A stretch of 64,000 nt of DNA from assembly GCA_026826555.1 (NCBI GenBank), contig JAKSZT010017954.1, forward strand, positions 1,109,336 through 1,173,335. The letters are read 5' to 3'. The translations under genes were made by a program, and so were the position numbers. The DNA comes from Tolypeutes matacus (lineage: Eukaryota; Chordata; Mammalia; Cingulata; Chlamyphoridae). Below the pieces are notes generated by a model that did not search any database, was not told where the DNA came from, and was given only the letters and a program-made list of their open reading frames with translations. Positions 55,955-64,000 of the stretch are shown piece by piece (the first letter of the stretch is position 1; each line of letters begins with the position of its first letter).

Positions 55955-56580
55955 TCTAAATTTTTATTGCAGGAACATATACAACATAAAATGTCCCATT
56001 TAACCGCCTTCAAGCATGCGATTCAGTGGTGTTAATTATGTCCACAGTGTTGTGCTACCATCACCACCATCCATTACCCCAGACAGAAACTCTGTACCCA
56101 TTAAGCATTAGCTCCCCATTCCCTTCTGGTAACCTGTGTTCTAATTTTGGACTCCATGCATTTGCTTATTCGAATTACTTCATATCAGTGAGCTCATACA
56201 ATAGTTGTCCTTTTGTTTCTGGCTTATTTCACTCAACACAGTGTCTTCCAGGTTCATGCATGTGTAGCATGCATCAGAACTCCCTTCCTTTTTGCAGCTG
56301 AAGAATCTTCCATTGTATGGCTAGATCACATTTTCTCGATTCATCAGTGGACATTTGGCTTGCTTCTGCCTTTTGGCTATTGTGAATAATGCCGGTGTGA
56401 ACATCAGTATGCAAATATCTGTTGGAGTCCCTGCTTTCAGTTTTTTTTGGGTATAGACCTAGCAGTGGGATTGTTGGGTCATATGGCCACTCTATGCTTT
56501 ACTTTCTGAGGATTCACCAAGCTGTCTTCTGCAGAGGCTGCACCATTTTTCATTCCCACCAGCAGTGCACAGTGTTCTTG
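55955..56580 (-). mobile_element. L1M 3' UTR, antisense
   Basis: 'ttatgtccacagtgttgtgc', 'tttctggcttatttcactca', 'tattgtgaataatgccggtg' and 'tgcaccatttttcattccca'. Good collinearity with an L1 3' UTR, truncated before ORF2. Confidence 0.88.
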
Positions 56581-57699
56581 CTGAAGCTTTGGGCATCTCT
56601 GTTCCCAGGGAGAGCTCAGCCTCCCGCCTCCTTCTGAAACTTGGGGGGTCCCAGCCCTGGGCAGGCTGTGGGTACATCTCCCAGGTACCCTCACCCCAGG
56701 GTTCAGAAGCCCCCAGCAGAGCCAGGCAGCCCCCTCCTCTGGTCTGGAGGGTCTCAGTCAGCTGGCTTTGCTTTACTGCCTGTGAACATTGACCTTGGGG
56801 TTGGAGCCCTGTAGAAAGGGATGCTTTCCCAGTGACACATGGCGCTGGCAGGCCCGGCTCCACATATCCAACTGGGTCAGGAATTGTAGCAGCATCTCCC
56901 TGGGCTGCATTTGGTGTCATCTTTCAGGCCCAGGCAAGGATGGCTGCCAGTTTTGTGGGACGCTGGAGGCATTTGTGATTTCTTTCTGGATGAGGCAAAA
57001 AGGATAAGAGCGCTTCAAACAATAACTTCAGGTTAACAACGTGAAACTCCAAAATCCATCCGAGAAGCAGCTGAATCGCTGAACCCTTAAAGATAAAACA
57101 TATGCAGGGAATATCTCCCCGGTGTTCTCGGTCTCCCCCACAAACGGCTGCTGAAACAGGCTCGCTTATTTTTGTTGTGATGAAATCCCCTTCAAGTCTG
57201 GAGAGGCATTCCTTGAGGATTTGAACTCCCTCCCCTGAGGACGTTGTAACCCAGCTGTCCTTCTGGAAGCATCCTCAGCTGCACACTGTGGAGACCCCAA
57301 CCTGTCTCCAGCCAGGGGCCCAGAGGTCTTTTCACCTGCAGGATTCTCACCCTCCATACTCAAGCCTTTGATTTCCGGGGACTTCTCCCAGCCACGTCCA
57401 GCCTGGAGGCAAGCCCTCACAGCCCATTTGAAACACTGCTGACGATGAATACATTAATTCAGTCAAGGCAGTCTGCCGTGACCTGCCCGGACTCACCTGT
57501 CCAGAACTCACCTCCCAGTAACCTGCCCAGGCAGTGACCTAGCCATTGACAAAGTCAAAGCAGTCCCTGTGGGCATCAGAGTCCGGGCCCCGAAGCTCAC
57601 GCACTTTTCCTGGGAGGTCACGCTTCACACCTGCCTACCTCGGGACATTCAAGTTCTAATTCACTTGTTCCCGAAGTTGCCAGGTCCCAAAGCAATCAG
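56581..57699. other. Unique sequence, part possibly constrained
   Basis: Repeat-free. 56930-57250 is moderately AT-rich with no homology recognised and could be a non-coding constrained segment, but there is no direct evidence. Confidence 0.35.
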
Positions 57700-57850
57700 A
57701 AGCTGGAAATGGCTGTAAAAAGCATATGGGCGGTGGAACACCTGTGATCTGGGTTCCTGCCCCTTGGGGCAACTTCCTAACTTCTGGAAACCTTGTTTTC
57801 ATCGTCTGTTCAAGAGGGATGGAAATGCCTGCGGTGAAGATGCACAGTGC
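57700..57850 (+). mobile_element. MIR fragment
   Basis: 'gatctgggttcctgcccctt', 'caacttcctaacttctggaa', 'cttgttttcatcgtctgttc'. Confidence 0.72.
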
Positions 57851-57913
57851 AGAATTGCGAGGCCCCAGGTGAGCGTTTCACGTGCCCGGGTTGCACAGCT
57901 CTGCTGGCATCAG

Positions 57914-58297
57914 TGTTATAAATGGCCGTGGGGGTGGAATCGCACCCCCACGAGGTGTGTGAACCCATTTGGAAATAGGGCCTTTGACAATGATGTTGGT
58001 TAAGGTGTGGCCAAACTGGATCGGGGTGGCCTTCTCCCGAGATGGCTGAAGTCCTTAGAGACAAGGAGATTGGACACAAGAGGAGACAAGGAGAGAGATG
58101 GCCACGTGACGGAGGCAGAGACTATAATGGATGTCTGCCCAGCCGCCGCTAGAACACCACAGGCTTCAGGGAAAGCCTGGCCTCACTGACACCTTGACTT
58201 TGGACTTCTAGCCTCCCAGACTGTGAAACGATTGTCCTATTGCTTAAGCCGACCAGTGAGTGGTATGTGTTAGAGCAGCCCTGTCAGACTAAGATGA
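57914..58297 (+). mobile_element. Solitary MaLR-type LTR
   Basis: 'acccatttggaaatagggcc', 'gttaaggtgtggccaaactg', 'tggacttctagcctcccaga' and an 'agcagccctgtcagactaag' end. Related to the LTR at 55340 and in the same orientation, about 2.1 kb apart, but no viral interior lies between them. Confidence 0.82.
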
Positions 58298-58559
58298 TGG
58301 CCAAGGCGATCTGGAGATGGAGCTCCCGCTAAAGGCAGTATCACCCACAGCGAGGAGGGATCAGGAAGATCGGGAACCCAAACTCAGCGCTCAGGGCTTG
58401 GAAAGCCGGCAGCTCATGGGGATGGGCTGGGGCCATGGCAGGGGCGTTTAGCTTAGGGGCGAGCCACACTGCAGATTCTGGCACTCCCTGTGCAAAAGCC
58501 CTGGTGACGAGACCGCTGGGTCCTCGGGACAAGCTGGGCCTGTCAGCAAAGCCCTCTCT
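58298..58559. other. Unique sequence
   Basis: Nothing recognised. Confidence 0.35.
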
Positions 58560-58675
58560 CTGCTCACGGCAGACCTGGGCTGGGATTACTGCCCCATTTT
58601 ATTGTGGAGGAAAACTGAGGCCTGCTACTAGTAAGTGGGAGAGCTGAGACGAAACCTGGGCCTCTGGGTCCTCGC
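58560..58675 (-). mobile_element. MIR fragment
   Basis: 'ccccattttattgtggagga', 'aaactgaggcctgctactag'. Confidence 0.78.
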
Positions 58676-59184
58676 CCTGCGCCTCGGCCTCGCCTGGACC
58701 CTGCATGTTGTGGCTTCAGTCCCTGGAGGGCCTGGGCTTCCTCACAAAGGATCATAATTCACCACAGAAGCCTGAGAATACATCGCCAGTACAGGATCCA
58801 TCTGCTGGCGGGAAGCAAAGCTGGCTCCTTTCCCCACAGAGGGGAAAGGTGGATGCCCCGCTGATGGACCCTGGCTCCAGAGAGCAACAGGGCTGAAGGG
58901 GATTGAGAGGGGAAACTGAGGCCCATGCCCCGGGTGCCTGAGCCCACACTGGCCTGTGCATCAGAAGGCACCTGCTCGTAGAGTAGTGGACAAAGGCCTC
59001 CAGCCCCCAGGACAATCCCCTGGCCTCGGCAGTTGTGAAGGGCAGTGGGTGGGGCCACCACCAGGGACCCAGCAGCCCACCCTCCTTCTGCATCCTCTTG
59101 ATGCCAATTTGGGTCCTTTTGCTGGAGTGACCTTAGTGGGGTAGGTGGGTGGGGCAGCCCTGGCCTTCCCCAGAGGAGGAGCCT
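58676..59184. other. Unique sequence
   Basis: A scrap of MIR core ('gaggggaaactgaggcccat') lies at 58905-58925. Nothing else recognised. Confidence 0.4.
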
Positions 59185-59280
59185 GGGGTCAGTGTGGCCC
59201 TGTGACTTGGGCACATCCCTGTCCCTCTCTGAACTGTCCTCTGCATGGCTATAATTGGGAGCATGGATCACTGGGGCCTC
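59185..59280 (+). mobile_element. MIR fragment
   Basis: 'tggccctgtgacttgggcac' and 'atccctgtccctctctgaac'. Confidence 0.65.
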
Positions 59281-59403
59281 CCCGGCCACACAGGTAGCAA
59301 GTGAGGTCAAGGGCATGCAGTGCTTTGTGGACCACAGGGTGGGTCCCAGATAAATGAAGAATGTTCCTGAACTTCCAACGTGTGGCAGGATTAGGGCCAG
59401 ATG

Positions 59404-59404
<1 letters not shown>

Positions 59405-59436
<32 letters not shown>

Positions 59437-59510
59437 TGAGTCCCCCACACTTACACCTGCGTGTACACATGCACACCTGTATGTGCCCACACACCTGTTC
59501 TTGCATGTTT
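59405..59510. repeat. (AC)n microsatellite and AC-rich continuation
   Basis: Near-pure (AC)n from 59408 to 59437, then AC-rich text with TGCACAC and TGTACACATG words to about 59510. Confidence 0.93.
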
Positions 59511-60069
59511 GCACTCTGGTGGGTGGACACGTGGGTTTCCCCCTTCCCCCCACCCCCCACCCCGTGCCCTGATCCTCTCCGAGCCACTGATGTGCCTGAG
59601 GCTGTGGCAGCCTGAGCCCCCTCCCTAGGTGCCAGCCTGGAGACCATGTGCCCCTCTGGCCCTGCAGCGTCCACCCCATGCCAGCTGCCAGCAGGGGTTC
59701 TTAGCTGGGGCCCCCATCCCCCTGGGGGAGAGGGCAAAGGAAGTCTGTCAGTGGGACACAGCTAAGGCATGGAAACCACTGAAGCTCTTCACTGGGGAGG
59801 AGTCTCGTCTCTTAAAGAAATGCATTTATCTAATTTACTTAACTTCTTCTGTTTCCCCCACAGAAGAAAGGCCCCAATGTTTCTTTGTTTTTTTAAAGAA
59901 AATGCCATGGTGCCCTCAGCTAAGGTGAGGGGCCAGGATGACCTCTGGGGAAAGGCTGTGGGGACCCTGGGCTGTCTATGTTCTGAAGGAGTGGGAATTT
60001 CGGAGGATGGCAGGGTGGGGGCTGGAGCCGGGAGGAAGTTGTGGGGGCGGGTCCTGGAGCTCAGGCCTT
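59511..60069. other. Unique sequence with a strong cryptic splice-site pair
   Basis: A branch-point-like TTTACTTAAC, a pyrimidine tract and CAG at 59861-59863 precede a 61-base segment that ends AAG|GTGAGG at 59924/59925. One frame is open across it. No protein family recognised; see findings. Confidence 0.35.
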
Positions 60070-60360
60070 TCTGGTAAGCCCCATCTGGAGGTGAGGAGCT
60101 CAGGTGCTACCCCAGACTGCCGGGGTTTGAGTCCAGGTTCTGCCACTTACTGGCTGTGTGAGTTTGGGCAGGTCGCCTAACCTCTCTGTGCCTCAGTTTC
60201 CTCACCTGTGAAATGGCGCTAACGATGGTCCCTACCTCATAGGATTATTGTAGGAATTAGATGAATCACAGGAAAAGGGATTTGTTCGCACGCGTTATAA
60301 GCACTTAGGCCCACGTCTGGCCCAGAGCGAGTGCCCGTGAATGTGAGCTGCTGTTTTCTT
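60070..60360 (+). mobile_element. MIR, full length and best preserved in the window
   Basis: 'ccggggtttgagtccaggtt', 'ctgtgtgagtttgggcaggt', 'cctcagtttcctcacctgtg', 'gattattgtaggaattagat' and the 3' end 'cgagtgcccgtgaatgtgag' all occur in order over about 280 bases. Confidence 0.93.
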
Positions 60361-61309
60361 CTCCTCTTGCCTCTAGCTCCACCAGACCCTCTGCTCTTGT
60401 GAAAGAGAAGAGAACGTTTCCTCCTTCCCTCCCTCCCCTAGGGACACTAGCCAGAACGTAATGAGCTTCAGCATCAGCCGGGCTCCCTTATCTCTACCTC
60501 AAGTCCCACCACGGTGGCGTAAGCCCCTTTCCGCTTTCTGTGGCCTAAGTGGAAATGGAAAACAGCTGCTCTGCGCACCCAGGGCCTCCTCCCTTAGGCT
60601 CCTGGCCCAGAGCTGCCAGGGACAGCCAGCCCGGGGAGAACAGCCCCCCGCCTCCCTCCTGGCCTCCTGCCCTCCTCCAGGGCCAGGCGGGGAGGGAGGA
60701 TAGAGAGGGAGCACCTGCCGACAGCTTCCCCAAGGCAAGGTGGGGAACACCGCACAGGGGTCCCCACACCCCTGCCCACGCCCGCCGGGTGGGCCATGGG
60801 GCTCTCCTCTTCAGGTCCTCACACAACGACCCCCTTCCAGGACTTCACATGCTACCTGCACCTTTTCTGATTCGAGGCTCCCTGAGTCTTCCGGCTTCTG
60901 GCTGACATTCTTAAGCACCTGGAGGAGCTTAAAGAGGGGAGAGCTGTGAGTGCCCTGGCCTGACCCACCTGCCCTCCCTGCTCTTGCTGTCCTTGCCAGA
61001 CAGCCAGAGCACATGGGCTTCTCTCGAGCGTGCCGGCCCCGGGGACAGCCTACACTGGACCCCCCAGGGAGTCTGGAGAAGAAGGGGTGGTGGAAGACAG
61101 GCAGGGTCCCAATCAGAGACCAGCAGCTGGCCAGTTCGGGCCTCTAACCTTTAATGCAGGCTCGGACGCGAGCTGGGGGTGGGAGAAAAGCAGGTGCGAG
61201 GGCCCCTTCCCCTTCCCACTTCTGCTCGCTCCACCAGGGCAGCCTGCTGGCTTCCCGAGGGGACCCACGAGCATCTTTGCCACCCCGTGTGATAGGGGCA
61301 TACACCTGC
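60361..61309. other. Unique GC-rich sequence
   Basis: About 950 bases. No repeat, exon or RNA recognised. Confidence 0.4.
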
Positions 61310-61322
61310 CCCCATATTTTTA

Positions 61323-61786
61323 TTGATTTATTTATTTACTTTTATCCATTTTTACACAACACACACCCCGTTTTTGCTGTTTTTTTGTGTGTGTCCATTT
61401 GCTGGACAATTCTCTGTGTCTGTTTCCTGCCCTCTCATCTCTTCCTTCTCCTCCTGTCTTCACTGGGATTTGATCCTGGGAAGCTCCGATGTGGGTGAGA
61501 GGCGTCTTACTGCCTGCGCCACCTTAGTTCCTGGTTTTTCAGAGCATCTCATCTTGGCTCTCCCTTGAGTCACTTTCCTGTTAGGGCATCATCTTGCTGT
61601 GTGGCTCAGCGGGGCCTGCGGGCTCGCCCACTCGCGGGGCCTGACGGCGCACCTGCTCACTGGGCCTAGTGGCCCGCACGCCGTCTATATTTTTCTTTAT
61701 TTTTACCAGGAGGTCCCAGGGATTGAACCCAGGTCCCTCCATATGGGAGTTGGACGTCAACCATTTGAGCCACATCCACCCCCGCC
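61323..61786 (-). mobile_element. DAS-type SINE, long form, with exact target duplication
   Basis: Minus-strand SINE. Its head (B-box-like GGTTCAATCCC) lies near 61710-61786, and a second subtype head 'cttcactgggatttgatcct' is at 61460-61479. The T-rich ATTT tail on the left starts at 61323. The 13-base duplication CCCCATATTTTTA flanks it exactly (61310-61322 and 61787-61799). Same subtype as 6484-6841. Confidence 0.92.
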
Positions 61787-61799
61787 CCCCATATTTTTA

Positions 61800-62060
61800 A
61801 GACTGCAAGAAGGAAACAGCCTTGGCCCCTGCCCTCAGGGAGCTTGCAGCACTGGGGAAGACACGGACACACACGCGCAAGTAATCCCCATCCAGGGTGC
61901 TAAGTGCCATCATCCAGGTGTCACAGTTCCACAGGTTGGAAGGGAGATGCCTAAGTCTGCCCAGGGTGGTCAAGGAAATCTTCCTGGAGGAGGTGGCAAA
62001 GCCCTAGCAGACGAGAGGTGCTCAGAGCACAGCAAGTGGTCCACCTGGCTGCATTCGTCC
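61800..62060 (-). mobile_element. L2 3' region, antisense
   Basis: 'ccctgccctcagggagcttg' followed by 'aggaaatcttcctggaggag' gives the reversed L2 order. Confidence 0.75.
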
Positions 62061-62094
62061 TCCGGGTGAAGGGGAGGCTGATGTGGTCAGGTTG

Positions 62095-63065
62095 GTGTTT
62101 TAGGACGATTAGGGGTACAGCTCGACGAGGTTTTCACAAACCAACTGCCCCTTTGTAACCAGCGCCCAGATCATAGAAGAGAACCTTTTCATCACCGTCA
62201 AAAACCCTCCTCCTCTCCTTTTGATCACTACCCTCCCCTAGGGTAGGCTCTAATCTGAATTCTAACTCTCTAAGACTCCTTTTGCCTGTTTTTGAGCTTT
62301 ATATGAATGGAATCCCATAAATGTCACCTGCCATTCAACATTCTGTTTGTGTTAGCCACGTTGTGGCATGTGGCTGGGTCACTCTCATTGCGTGAATATA
62401 CAATTTATTGATCCAGTCGATAGCTGATGGGAGTGTGGGTTGTTTACAGTTTCCGGTCATCCATGGCACTGCTGCTATGAACGTTCTCGTACGTGTCTTG
62501 GCGAGCATCTTTGTTCCTGTTTATTGGATGTATATCTAGGAGTGGAATTGCTGAGTCAGAGAGGAGGGAGCTTATGTTCAGCCTGATTAGAAACTGCCAA
62601 ACGATTTAAATACTGGTAGCACATGCACCCCATCCTCGCCCCAGCAGGGTGTGCGAGGTCCAGTTGATCCACATCCTCTTTAGTATCTAGGGGTTTTCTC
62701 TGGGATTTCAGCCCTTCTGGTGGGAATGTGGGAGGCTTGCATTTCCCCGCTGTGGCTATTGAAGTTGAGCCACTCTCTGTGTGGTTATTGGCCATCTGGA
62801 GATCTTGTTTTGTGGATATCTGTATTGCAAGGACCTTCTTCCACTTTGTGGCATGCCTCTTTATTCTCTTAGTGGTGTCTTTTGATGAAAAATAGTTTTT
62901 AATTTTTTACGAGGTCCAATATATCGAAACTGTATTTAATGTTAGTGCTTTGCATGTCCTCTTTAATAAATCTTTATCTATTCCAAGATCATGAGGATTG
63001 TCTCCTACGTTTTCTTCTAAAAACTGTGTTCTTTTATCTTTTACATTTAGAGCTGCATCTGGAAT
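62095..63065 (-). mobile_element. L1 3' UTR and ORF2 end, antisense
   Basis: 'ttgcctgtttttgagcttta' and 'tatgaatggaatcccataaa' are classic L1 3' UTR. From about 62570 the ORF2 C-terminus follows ('agtggtgtcttttgatgaaa'). Broken at 63065 by a younger L1 tail. Confidence 0.85.
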
Positions 63066-63245
63066 TGTTTTGTTTTGTTTTGTTTTGTTTTTAATTTTTT
63101 GTCTTTTTTTAGTAAAAACATACATTTCTCGATTAAATGTACTGGATACATATAATTTTTTTTTCAATTCATACAATATATTACATAACATATTGGTTCA
63201 TAGTAACGTAATCCATACAGTATTTGTCCTTTTGTGTCTGGCTTG
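63066..63245 (-). mobile_element. Younger L1 3' end fragment, same type as at 8.5 kb
   Basis: A TTTTG pentanucleotide repeat (63067-63090) and T-rich stretch represent the reversed A-tail. Then 'gattaaatgtactggataca' and 'ttggttcatagtaacgtaat' match the arms flanking the 8530-8929 gap. 5'-truncated at about 63245. Confidence 0.8.
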
Positions 63246-63639
63246 CTAAAAGAATGAAAGTTATAAGTAACTTTAGTGAGTTGTGTTTTTGTTTCTCTCC
63301 ATTTGTGCCTGCCTATTTGCTCAGTGTATATCTTCATACACTGGGATGTAATAGCAAATTAACAAATGAAAACTCTTAAAAGAGCTCTATTCACATTGTT
63401 AAAAATTAAATATGCAGTTATATATGTGAATGAATATTCCTGGAGCCCAAATTAGGCTAAGTAGGATGGAAAAGTCATATAGAAATCTGAATATAGAAAC
63501 TATTGGGAAAGAGAAAAGGTTTTCCTAAGTTCTTTGATCTACCCAGCCTCCAGGACCTTCTCTTTGCAAGAGCTCTGAGGGAGGGGCTTGGAATTGACTG
63601 TATGTGTGGTGTGGGTTATGTCAAGCACCTCTTATTTTT
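63246..63639. other. Unrecognised AT-rich sequence
   Basis: No repeat family identified, though its position between L1 pieces suggests an old L1 interior or a repeat I do not know. Confidence 0.35.
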
Positions 63640-64000
63640 CTTTTCCATGTGGATATCCAAATTGCAAAGCTTATCCTCTCTCTACTGTACTGCATTTCTG
63701 CCTTTTTCATAGAAAGTAGGTGACTGTATAAACGTGGGTCTATTTGTCTATCCTTGCACCAGTGATACAATATCTTAATTACTACAGTTTTAGAATAGGT
63801 CTCAATTCTGGTAGTGTATGTCTTCCACTTCTGTTCTCCTTCCAAAATCGCCTTGGCTATTCTGGGGCCTTTGTATTTTCATAAATATTTTCTAATCAAT
63901 CTGTCAGTTTCCACAAAAAAAGTCTTCTGGAATTTTGAAATGAGATTGCATTGAATCCATAGATCAATTACAATTCAATATTGAGTCTTCCAATCCATGA
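63640..64000 (-). mobile_element. L1 ORF2 fragment, continues beyond the window
   Basis: 'attactacagttttagaata', 'ccttggctattctggggcct' and 'gagtcttccaatccatga' at the end are antisense ORF2. The copy runs off the right edge. Confidence 0.85.

Noticed and set aside
55340..58297. Possible provirus between two related LTRs in the same orientation
   Set aside because: The 2.1 kb between them is L1 3' UTR, MIR and unique DNA with no retroviral coding text, and the two LTRs are clearly different copies.
58759..59679. 306-residue minus-strand open frame
   Set aside because: It crosses a MIR and the (AC)n microsatellite and has no domain. It is a chance frame in GC-rich DNA.

Overview
The window is mammalian nuclear DNA, very probably from a xenarthran (armadillo, sloth or anteater group). 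The main evidence is seven copies of a tRNA-derived SINE with Pol III A and B boxes and the tRNA-like core 'GGTTCGAT.CCCGG'. These match what I know as DAS-SINEs, described from the nine-banded armadillo. The rest of the repeat landscape is general mammalian: many MIR, L2, old L1, HAL1-like, MaLR/ERVL LTRs and hAT/MER5 fossils. I recognise no host protein-coding exon, rRNA, functional tRNA or CRISPR array. The window is best read as intergenic or deep intronic sequence.

Layout. 0-3 kb: one long SINE, then unique GC-rich sequence. 3.0-11.8 kb: an AT-rich block of nested, mostly antisense L1 fragments (3' UTR and ORF2 remnants), interrupted by two stacked SINEs (6.1-6.8 kb), a SINE monomer (7.7 kb) and a 400-base assembly gap (8530-8929) with inverted copies of one L1 3' end on its two sides. 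11.9-23.2 kb: GC-rich unique DNA with MIR/L2 pieces, a MaLR LTR, a TG/AG microsatellite, a locally duplicated MIR segment and a TG-rich tract. 23.2-25.7 kb: an antisense HAL1/L1-like element with a SINE inside. 25.7-27.1 kb: an ERVL-type LTR inserted in a MIR, then a second LTR-like element. 27-44.6 kb: mostly unique, GC-rich DNA with MIR, L2, hAT and MER5A fossils and several low-repeat stretches that look like candidate conserved non-coding elements. 44.7-61 kb: more of the same, with two long SINEs, three LTRs, a large GATG tandem array containing a 10-base gap, and two L1 pieces. 61.8-64 kb: antisense L2 and L1 to the window end.

There is no operon-like or pathway logic here. What the sequence does record is a layered insertion history: MIR and L2 oldest, MaLR/ERVL LTRs and L1 next, DAS-type SINEs youngest with clear target-site duplications. 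I found no convincing new biological system. The observations most worth checking are the inverted L1 ends flanking the 8.5 kb gap, the two SINEs sharing one target site at 6.1-6.8 kb, the tandem/near-tandem duplication of a MIR at 21.5/22.05 kb, and the candidate regulatory islands at about 28.3, 30.2, 33.5 and 35.9 kb. Repeat family names are from memory of consensus sequences, without a database search.
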